Shown here piece by piece: positions 55,590-64,000 of a stretch of DNA of 64,000 nt. Location of the stretch: the NCBI GenBank assembly GCA_003508835.1, contig PUFA01000022.1, forward strand, positions 4,774,001 through 4,838,000. Direction: 5' to 3'. The first letter of the stretch is position 1. Each line of letters begins with the position of its first letter. The position numbers were made by a program, and so were the translations under genes. A model generated the notes under the pieces. The model was not told where the DNA came from and made no database searches. It worked only from the letters and a program-made list of their open reading frames with translations. This DNA is from Eonycteris spelaea (Eukaryota; Chordata; Mammalia; Chiroptera; Pteropodidae).

Positions 55590-55690
55590 TGCTAGAGTGA
55601 GGCTCTTAAACTCAGCACTATTGATATTTGGGGCTGAATAATTCTTTGGTGTGGGGAGTCTGACCTGTGCATTGTAGAATAAAGAAAGAT
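55590..55690. mobile_element. MER20-like hAT DNA-transposon fragment
   Basis: TCTTAAACTCAGCACTATTGATATTTGGGGCTGAATAATTCTTTGGTGTGGGGAGTCTGACCTGTGCATTGTAGAAT closely follows TCTCAACCTCGGCACTATTGACATTTGGGGCCGGATAATTCTTTGTTGTGGGGGGCTGTCCTGTGCATTGTAGGAT. About 100 bp of one end is kept, and no transposase is encoded. Confidence 0.8.
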
Positions 55691-57060
55691 AATTTAGGAG
55701 CTGGTTGAGTTATTTTTGTAAAGGGAGAAACAGAAAATATCATTAGCAACAATATTACAATATATTTATTTCTGTAATGTATTTTTATTAGGAAATGAAA
55801 CAAATGCATCATTGCAGATATAACAGAGATTGAGTATATTCAATGCCACAGGTAAATATGTAATTAACATTGTAATAAAAAGCTTCTAGAACAGTGAAAA
55901 TTAAATTACTATGCAATATATAAATCAGGTATGCATTTGTCAATACAGTAATTTCTACTCATGATTCAGAAATTTCTTGATTGGAATATATACATTTGTC
56001 TTGATTTATATAGGTGAATTTGTGTATTTGCTAGTGTTTACATGGTCCTGTATAATTCAACATAAGATAGCACCTCCGTAAACTTTTAAATAAAGGGAAC
56101 GAACATAGGGTTAAATTATAGTAGTTTACATTCTAGTGTATAGTATGTTTATTTTCATGGTAGTCAACCCAAGGATATAGGCTAATTATAATACACTAAT
56201 CATTTTACCCAAGGAAATGAAGCTGTTATAATATTCAGAATCACACACACACAAAGCTGCTTCGGCACTGATGTTTTACCAGGAGAAATTTGACAGAAGA
56301 ACGCGTTCTGGGCGATCAATCATGGTTGTCTACCATGTATTAATCACCTCGTGGGTCAGGTTGTTTGTCTTCTCATCATCTTTGAAGTTTAGATATATAA
56401 AAATGTTCTGCCAAGATGCTCTTCATGTAAATGAACCATATGCTAGAAGTTTATGATGTTGCCAAGGTGTTGTTAAGACCCATTCAAGGTAGAAAGTTTT
56501 GCTCATTATGCTGGTATTTATTACTGAAGAAAAACTTACTCTAAGTTTTTTATGGGCAAACTCAAAGGTTTAAGGTTTAAAAGTGAAAATAACATGGATA
56601 TTTCATCACTGCGGCTTCTTTCTTACATATGGTTTGTTATAACAGAGCATGACAAAGATTATTTTGCTGGGATATTTTTTCCTAGTTCTCAGAGAGAATG
56701 ATTGTATCAAATGCATACTATATGTATTGGGTTTTCCTTCTAGAAACATCTGTTACCTGTTCAGTATCTATCATTTGATGACTTGATATTTTTTATTATC
56801 AAGTGATTGTTTTCATCCACAAACTAGCTTTTAAGTGTTTTCTTATTCATTTTTCATTTAAATATTGAAATACTTTTATGTGATTTTCAAAGTAATATGA
56901 GGAGATTCTTTTTTTAGAAAATGATTTAATATCATCATTTAGTTCTGATGTTGTTAGGCTCCAACAGCAACTGGGGACTGAAAATCAGCAATATAATATA
57001 ACTATATTAAATATAATGGCTTAAAAAAGAATATATATGTAAGACTTCATACATCTCTGA
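55690..57060. other. Unassigned AT-rich sequence
   Basis: A (CA)n run of five units lies near 56,244. Nothing else recognised. Confidence 0.4.
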
Positions 57061-57070
57061 GGGGGGGGGG
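57061..57070. repeat. G10 homopolymer
   Basis: Ten consecutive G immediately left of the L1 fragment. Confidence 0.95.
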
Positions 57071-57079
57071 CATGAACTT

Positions 57080-57455
57080 GAAAGATGTATGCACTCTCAT
57101 AGTCATTATAACTCTTTATGCAATACCCAGGCTGTGGAAACAAGCTAAATGTCTATCGAAAGATGAATGGATAAAGAAATTGAGACATTCTTTATAAGCA
57201 ATGGAATATTATTCAGCCATAAAAAGAATGAAATCTTCTCATTTTTCACAACATAGGTGAACCTCAAGGGCATTATGCTAAGTGAGATGTCAGACAAAAA
57301 CAAATGCCCTGTGATCTCTCTTAAATGTGGGATCTAAAACAAACAAACAAACAAACACCACAGTACAGGTTGGTGGTTGCCAGAGGTGGGGATCATGCCA
57401 GGGATGAGTGAAGGTGGTCCAAAGGTAAAAAAAAAAATTAAAAAAAAAAAAAAAC
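57080..57455 (+). mobile_element. L1 ORF2 C-terminus and 3' UTR start
   Basis: ACCCAGGCTGTGGAAACAAGCTAAATGTCTATCGAAAGATGAATGGATAAAGAAA, CAATGGAATATTATTCAGCCATAAAAAGAATGAAATC, GGTGAACCTCAAGGGCATTATGCTAAGTGAGATGTCAGACAAAAACAAATG and TGGTGGTTGCCAGAGGTGGGG are the textbook end of L1 ORF2 and its 3' UTR. Contains (AAAC)n at 57,336-57,356. It ends in an A-rich tract (57,427-57,455) where the usual 3' UTR would continue; that continuation is seen separately at 48,875-49,115. Confidence 0.92.
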
Positions 57456-57644
57456 ACCAAACTTTCTATTAGAAGATATTTGGTATAAAAACAAAGATTC
57501 ATTCCTAATTTAGATTTTATTTTTTAACAGTGAACAATGAATGGGGAGATAGATAGCTAGATAGAAATTTTATCTATATTATCTTTTTGTAAAGGTGTCA
57601 AATGGGTAGACTGGGACATATGTATAATAATTATTTGTGTTTTT

Positions 57645-58215
57645 GCTAGTAATGTCCTGGTCTGGTTTTAGAATCAAGGTCAGAGTGGTTTCATGGAATA
57701 AGTTGAGAAACATTTTTTTTTTTTAATAATTCTAAAACGGTCTGTATAGGATTTATACAATTTCTTCCTTAAATGTTTGATAGATCTAATCAGTGAACAC
57801 TTGTGGGGTTGGAATTTTCTTTGTAGGAAAATTTTTAAATTACAAGTACCATTTCTTTAATAACAGATGTAATTCAGATTTCTATCTTTTTTGGTCATTT
57901 TTTTTATCATTTGTATCCACTAAGCAATTTATAGTTGTCATCTAGGTTGTAGCATTTATTGGCAAGATATAATTCTGTATGTCCATCCCCATATTAACTT
58001 TTTACATATGCAGAATCAGCAGTTATATTGCCTCTTCCATGTCTAACTTTGGTAATCTCTGTTGTCTCTCTTTTATCTTCATTAGTCTATCCAGATGTTT
58101 AACAATTTTAGATCTTCTCAAAGAACCAACTTTTTATTTCACTGATTTTCTCTAATGCTCATCTATTTCAATTGCTATGGCTCTTTACTGTCTTTTAGCA
58201 TCTTATTTGGTAGGT
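57645..58215 (-). mobile_element. L1 ORF2 fragment (antisense)
   Basis: TCCTGGTCTGGTTTTAGAATCAAGGTCAGAGTGGTTTCATGGAATAAGTTGAG, TTCTTCCTTAAATGTTTGATAGATCTAATCAGTGAAC, TTTCTTTGTAGGAAAATTTTTAAATTAC and TTAGATCTTCTCAAAGAACCAACTTTTTATTTCACTGATTTTCTCTAATG all match antisense L1 reverse-transcriptase sequence (GTCTGGTTTTGGTATCAGGGTAATGCTGGCCTCATAGAATGAGTT..., CTTTTCAAAGAACCAGCTTTTGG). Dead copy, opposite in orientation to its neighbour at 57,080. Confidence 0.88.
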
Positions 58216-59440
58216 CAAATTTATCAAATCTGATAAGATTTTGGTATTATTTATCCCAATATTTTATATTCCTCCCTCATCTGGGATTTGCTATAAGACA
58301 GCATTTGGAAAATTAGTGAATAGAAGAAATTCAAACAAAGACTCCTAGTTTTCTGACAGTCGTAAGTAGGAGAAGATGATTCAGGCTGCTCTTAGGGTAA
58401 TTGACCTAAGGGAATTTCAGTGGAGTAGAGAGCTGGGGTCATGTGAAAAGTAAGTGAGAAAGTGAGCGTAATGACAATGAAGGATTTTGCTTGCACCAGT
58501 GCGTAGTTTGGGGTGTTGTTATTGGGTGCTTCGTATTACTTTTGGTAAGGAACAGTGATGTGTCTTTCTATTTTCCTAGTGAACTTACAGGGAAGTAAAG
58601 TGCATACACTTGAACTTAAAAAAGTTCGTAAAGATGATGATACGGATCAAACACAGGATCCCAGGACCGCTGTGTGTCTGACAGGTCCGTGAACTTTGAT
58701 CATGATTTCCCCCTCATTTCTCTAGTATTTCACTCGCATTAATCTGTCCTAATATTTGCTATAAAACAGTTTGAACGTTATCCTTAAAGTTACGTAAATA
58801 TTTCCGAGAATGCATGGTATGTTGAACGTCTGACATTTGGGTAGCAAAATCATAAGGCCTGCTTTATGAAAATACAAAATCTCTTCTATTCCATAAGTGC
58901 AGTGAAGGGTAAAGAGCTAATTTTGACTGAAAGAAGGTAAACATACACATTATAAACCTCATGCTAAAATCTTTCAAAGAAGTTAGTCTTGGAAACACTA
59001 TTCTGCCTCTTTTTCCTTGTTGGTTTTCGTGTGTCATTGTCATACTCTGTCTCTCTGCCTTTTTCTGTGTCTCTTGTATACTCCAAAGCACGTTTTAGCT
59101 TGAATAGATTTGTGAAGAATTTGTTTGTTCCTAGGGAGCTTATTGCTTGGAGAAAAGTTGAGATTTTGGAAAAGAAATGTAAACTTTTCCAGCCCAGTTT
59201 GACAGGTCTATTATATTTCAAATTAGAAGAAATGATTCATAAGTTTCCTCAGCTTCTCAGAACTCAGCTTCCTGTTTATCGGAAACTCACCTTCGGGGCA
59301 TCTATTTGTTAGTGAGATTTTTCTCAGTGAAAGTAACATAGATGCTTCCCTACAGGGAAACTGTAAACTATGAAAACAATAGTCATAACCTACTATACCA
59401 GCTGCTACTACTGCCTAATAGTAAAATGATTAACATGTAT
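58215..59440. other. Unassigned sequence
   Basis: A 107-codon frame on plus and an 85-codon frame on minus (58,964-59,312) are open, with no recognisable family. No repeat recognised. Confidence 0.4.
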
Positions 59441-59685
59441 TAAAAGCTTATTACATAGTAAGCAATGCTGTATGTGTAATAGGAACCATTTTTCATGAAT
59501 TGACTTATTTCTCTACTTGATATAGACAATGTCAAGTAGATAGAATACCTATGCATTACCTATTTTATATACGAAAGAGTGAGGTGCCTGAACGTATAAG
59601 CAACTTGCCGAAGTTACGCAGTAAGTGACCATATTCAGGTTTGAACTCAGGCTCTTGGCCCCTAAAGCTCAGTTTGTAGAGAGAC
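59440..59685 (-). repeat. MIR SINE (antisense), near full length
   Basis: TTACCTATTTTATATACGAAAGAGTGAGGTGCCTGAACGTATAAGCAACTTGCCGAAGTTACGCAGTAAGTGACCATATTCAGGTTTGAACTCAGGCTCTTGGC closely matches antisense MIR (CCCATTTTACAGATGAGGAAACTGAGGCACAGAGAGGTTAAGTAACTTGCCCAAGGTCACACAGCTAGTAAGTGGC...GATTCGAACCCAGG). Confidence 0.8.
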
Positions 59686-61985
59686 AGTTTGGCCAGTTTT
59701 ATTTCAGTGAGTAAGCCCCATCATTAAAGACTGAGTGGCTGCCTGATGTAAGGTCCGGGAACACATTCTTCTTCTGAACTAACAAGTGAGCGGGCTGAAG
59801 GTTCATGGAAGCTGGCAGAACATAGGAAGCTCCTAGGTCTGAGACGAAAAAGACTGTTGCTCACGGCACAGCAGGCAGCTCCGTGTTTGCTTCACGTTTC
59901 TTTGCCTCCCAGGCCCCAAAGGGTCAGTGCAGAAGCAGGCCCAGGTGCATGCTGCCCAGACAGTGGGCTTGTGTCCAGGAACCCCAGATTTAGGAAATCT
60001 CTTGGCCCCTAATGTAATGGAGACTGCTCACCAATCTGACTCACCTTTGCTGCCAATATTATCTTTTTTTATTCTGGACAGAAAATCAACCTTTGAGCTA
60101 GTGGTTGTGACTGTTGTGTGTAACGTGGGGAGAATGATGTGGTTTATCAAGGAAAATGGCAGTGAGGATTAAGCGTTAATATGACCATACATAGGTCACT
60201 GATCTGGAGAACTCAAAGAGAGTAGTAAAATTGACTAAATAAGAGATCACGGGAACAAAGGTGGATTTGAAAGAGGGTGGGTGTGGAGAATGGAGACTTA
60301 TTTCCCTTTAATAATACAGTAATTTAAAAGTTTTACACGCATATGCTTTTTTAAAAAAAATGTCATTGAGGAAATGAAAAAAAACACACATAGTCATATT
60401 ATTTTCAAATAGACTAGCTTTCCGCTTAAAATCATCCTGTTTGACTAAGAATTGCAATCTGACGAAAACTTCTAAATAATAAAATGCTTTTTCAAACTTT
60501 TTTTTATGCCTTTACCTAAAATAATCTTTAAAACTCTGTAGCTAATCTAAAGTTAAAAATGGGAAAATGGAACAATGTAGAAATAGAGAGTAATTGTTTG
60601 CAGAAAAAAAAATTGTGAAGATTATAGAAATTATGATTTACGAAAATCTAGGTCTTTATCCTATTAAGATAGTACATTAGGATAGATGTCGATTATTTAG
60701 AGTTATGCCCTGAGATATTCTTTAGTGTTTACTTAGAAAAGGAAAAAAAAATTCTAGAATTCTAATTACTTGATTAAATACTATAAGGCAAATTAAAGTT
60801 CCAGTACCCTTAAAAGTATGGAATTAAACCATGTCGAAAGCTTTAACAGATTTTTTAGCATATTATGGTGAGCTTGTCACATTCTATTCATAATGTAGCA
60901 AGATTAAATTGTATATTATCATCTAATGGGAAAAAAAGGAAAAAAGGAGTTTAAAATAGAATGGTCTCGTTATTCTTCTGTTTCCTTGACTCTTGTTCCT
61001 CTAGGACATCTGAAGATATTTAGTTTCATTGTTCTCTGAGTAGCTCATGAATATTTCAGTTCCAAATGGTTGAATGTTCTTTTTACTAGTCCATTTAAAT
61101 TGAAACACAACTATGTTTTTTATGTGTGTTGCTGGGAGACTTGGTGATTTAGGAATTTTTTTTTTTTAAACAATTAAACCACACACCATATAGGGACTAT
61201 AATGGTGATGTTTATTTAAGGTTGCAGGAAAATGGATTTATCACATACTTCCTTAATGTTTAATAATGAAATAGTTATTTTAACAATCATGTGGAATAAT
61301 AGATTTCACATGTTCAAAGCATTAGTGCACATGAAAAGAGGTTTGTAGTAGATCATGATTTCTTTCCTTCTAGAAGAGATTTCCCTTGTCTCTTCACACA
61401 ACTCTTTTCAAAGGATTGAAAGGACGTATGAAGCGTCCCCACATTATTGCACTCACAGGGACTTTTATGTGCTACATATCACAGATAGAGATGGCCTCTA
61501 GTTACAAAGAACTGGCTCTAATAATATGAAAAGTTTGATCTGACTAAACGCAATTTAATACGGATTTATTTCTAGCATATTTTCATACACAGAAATCCTC
61601 ATTCTCCTGTTTATATAATTAAGATAATCCTGGGCCAATGAGAGGAAGCAGATATCATGTCATGTTAATATGTCCAGAACATTGTGGAATTAATAACAAT
61701 CCTCTAAGGATTTTTTAAAAACAATCATCTTGATGTACATTTTAAGCCCAGGTCCAAAATGCATAGCTAAACGCATCTTACTTTCAAACGTGACTTATTT
61801 TTAGATATGAAGAAGAAAATTTAAAACATTAAAAAGTCACATACGAATTTGGAATTGTTAATTAAATAAAAATTGTAAAACATCACAAATAAACAGTATG
61901 CATCTGGTCCTGAGAAGGCACCTGGTACTTTGTGTTTTACAAGTAATTTCAAAGAATAGAAATGTTTAATTTTATAAAATGCCAT
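59685..61985. other. Unassigned sequence
   Basis: A GC-richer part (59,740-60,170) is open for 81 codons but shows no domain; it could be LTR-derived. The rest is AT-rich with short A and T tracts. Confidence 0.4.
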
Positions 61986-61989
61986 ACAA

Positions 61990-62115
61990 TAGTTGCTATT
62001 ATTATTAATTATTATTCTTCAGTAGGAGAAGCGTAGATACAGAGTTGAAGTGACAGTAAAGTGACTTTATGTGGGAAATCCAAGGCCAAACCCAGATCTT
62101 CTATTTAAGAACTTT
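61990..62115 (-). repeat. MIR SINE fragment (antisense)
   Basis: TATTATTATTAATTATTATTCTTCAGTAGGAGAAGCGTAGATACAGAGTTGAAGTGACAG ... GTGGGAAATCCAAGGCCAAACCCAGATCTTCT follows antisense MIR (ACTATTATTATCCCCATTTTACAGATGAGGAAACTGAGGC ... GGGATTCGAACCCAGGCAGTCTG). Confidence 0.5.
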
Positions 62116-62979
62116 TAGTGCTTCTTCTAGCTCAATTTTGAAACATATTAAAATAATTTTACTTTTTAATGTTTAGAAGTATTTACAAAAGTAAATATTT
62201 TAAAAAATTATCTAGATTTTATGTAAGAAAACAATTATGGAAGCTAGTATTTCAATAAGGAAAATTTATTAGTAAATATTATTAGGTATAAATAATTAAT
62301 AGCAAATGTTAAAGAGAAGAAAATAATTTGAGAAGAGAATTGATATTATAAATAGTTATGGGAAGAGTAAACATGCTAAAGGAAAAGTTTAAAGAAGGCA
62401 GTGTGGTAAATACTGAAGGGAAAGAAAGGGACAACAGAAGTTTGGTTATTGGAGTAATGATTTTTTTAAAAAAGTCTTTATAGCAACCTAGCTACAAGGT
62501 TATAAAAATTGAAGAACTGTGGGGAAGCTAAGTGTAAGGTGTGCAATATTACAAGTAATATTTCTTAGAGGTAACCACTTTGGGCCTTTCTATCTAACTA
62601 TTTTGGTCCATTCTTTATAACTCTAAACAATACATTCATACTCAGGGGTAATATTCAATATTCTTAACAGCCAGTGCAACAAAAGCACATCTCCAACTGA
62701 AAAAAATACTCACTAGTCCTGAAGTCCTGCCAATATCTGTCTACTGACAAAGCTCTGTTTATATTTCTATTGCTCATTTTTTGTATGAAAGCATTTTCTA
62801 AAATCCCCTTGAATAAATATAGTTTGGCTTATAAATGGCATTTTTTCCATAACCTGTTCCTTGTTGCATTTTATTTATGAGTTTTTTCTATTAGTTAACA
62901 TTAGATTCTATTGAACTTTTGCTATAGACTAATATATCTGAAAATATCTTAAGGATACCAGGAAATAAGTGTCTTTATT
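62115..62979. other. Unassigned AT-rich sequence
   Basis: Possibly old L1 from about 62,740. No gene seen. Confidence 0.35.
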
Positions 62980-63117
62980 CTATCTATCTATCTATCTATT
63001 ATCTATCTATCCTATCTATCTATCTATCTATCACTCATCTATTTATCTATCTATCTTATCTATATTATCTATCATCTAACTGTCTAGCTGTCTATCATCT
63101 ATCTATGATCTATCATC
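62980..63117. repeat. (TATC)n array, imperfect
   Basis: About 30 TATC/GATA-family units with interruptions over roughly 138 bp. Purest at 62,980-63,000 and 63,011-63,033. Confidence 0.95.
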
Positions 63118-63119
63118 TT

Positions 63120-63475
63120 TCTTTATTAATGACCTTATTTAGGTGTTCTTATGTCATCTTTCCACTTGCCTGATTTGGCATAGATTAAATCACCTACCAG
63201 TGTTGTGTTTCTAATATTTGTGTTATCTGAATTTTTTTTCACAAGTGTAGATGCTCTGTTATCTATTTTCTGACATTATACTATCTATCAAACATATATT
63301 TCTTGTGAACTGAATACTTTGTCATTATTAAAACCTTTCTATAATATTTTGTCCTGATTAAAAACCTGTCTGATACTAAAGTTACAATCTTTTTACTATG
63401 GCTTTCCTCAGCATTTGTTTTAACTCTTCTGAATTCTTTGTTTACATGCATTATGTAGTAATAGAAAACAATATT
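63120..63475 (-). mobile_element. L1 ORF2 fragment (antisense)
   Basis: TTCCACTTGCCTGATTTGGCATAGATTAAATCACCTACCAGTGTTGTG ... CTTTGTCATTATTAAAACC ... CCTGTCTGATACTAAAGTTACAATCTTTTTACTATGGC follows antisense L1 ORF2 in outline (CCCTACTATTATTGTA ... TTTATTATTATATAATGACCTTCTTTGTC ... TTGTCTGATATAAGTATAGCTACCCCAGC). Heavily decayed, with only a chance 86-codon frame on minus. Confidence 0.5.
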
Positions 63476-64000
63476 CATCATGCTTCCACTCTCCAAAGAC
63501 AAAGTAAGCATACTTTTTCTCATTCTCCCCATTAAATACAACTAAAACCCTTTATATCATACATAAAATGAACAAATGTCATTAGATGTATGTCTATATA
63601 TATGCACTATGTATATAGTTATTTCATAAAGGAAGAAAATTTTAGAAGTAGATATTTTCCTCAGAAAATTTAAATTCTTTTCAAGGAGGTCTAGGTCAGG
63701 AATTCTGTTCCAAAGCAGCATCATCAATGGAGTGGATTGTCTGCTCTTTTAAATAAGCATGCAGCTGTCATTGTACATCGGACACACATTTTTTTTTTAT
63801 TCTTTCCTCCTGACTAAAGAAATCTAAAAGTTGATTGTTACTATGGTGTGACAGTGTTGTTACCAAAAATGCAAACCATTAAGTGTCTGCTATCACTGAA
63901 GCACATTCACACTGTACCTTCTAGTGGCCATAATCACAGATAATATAGTTTGACATCATACTATATGTAGGACAGTTTTAGATTTGGTAAAGAATAAAGA
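63475..64000. other. Unassigned sequence
   Basis: No recognised repeat or gene. T tract at about 63,790-63,799. Confidence 0.4.

Noticed and set aside
62980..63117. CRISPR-like regular repetition
   Set aside because: The repeat unit is 4 bp with no spacers; it is a simple tetranucleotide array in mammalian DNA.

Overview
This window looks like AT-rich, non-coding nuclear DNA from a placental mammal: a gene-poor intergenic region or one very long intron. It has no bacterial features: no operons, rRNA, tRNA genes or CRISPR array. The longest open frame is 174 codons, and it lies inside repeat-like DNA. The repeats set the phylogenetic level. MIR and L2 fossils occur throughout, with MaLR-type (MLT1-like) LTRs, a Tigger/MER2-like DNA transposon and a hAT/MER20-like fragment. 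Several L1 3' ends are present. Two of them (2.0 kb and 44.1 kb) share a 3' UTR beginning TTATTGGGGTGA that I associate with bats and some other laurasiatherians. A bat, or a related laurasiatherian, is therefore my best guess, but it is an inference. I saw no recent tRNA-derived SINE.

Layout. 0-6 kb: a nearly full-length MER2-like element (597-939), a GC-richer LTR-like patch (about 1.0-1.4 kb), an L1 3' end, and MIR and L2 fossils. 6-9 kb: a solo MLT1-like LTR with an intact 5-bp target-site duplication, then a second LTR-like repeat. 9.7 kb: the only convincing protein-coding signal, a 140-bp candidate exon (9699-9838) with a good acceptor, an exact GTAAGT donor and one open frame. 10-23 kb: L2, MIR and L1 debris with several long microsatellites, including a Z-DNA-prone GT/GC tract. 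23.4-25.9 kb and 30.0-30.4 kb: CpG-rich patches in otherwise CpG-poor DNA, either lineage-specific LTR insertions or small CpG islands. 30-44 kb: L1, L2 and LTR fragments, including a second solo LTR with an intact target-site duplication (39,643-40,116) and an unusually long L2 copy (about 41.9-42.77 kb). 44-45 kb: the longest L1 piece, antisense. 45-64 kb: MIR, L1 and L2-type fragments, simple repeats, a nested minisatellite (49.1 kb) and a (TATC)n array near an antisense L1.

No genes can be seen working together here. If the 9.7-kb exon is real, the window is mainly introns of one plus-strand gene that I could not identify. The observations most worth checking are that exon, the CpG-rich patches, and an LTR-plus-flank junction near 40.1 kb that recurs near 50.8 kb. 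Repeat family names come from recognising consensus sequences from memory, not from a database search, so subfamily names should be read as 'like'.
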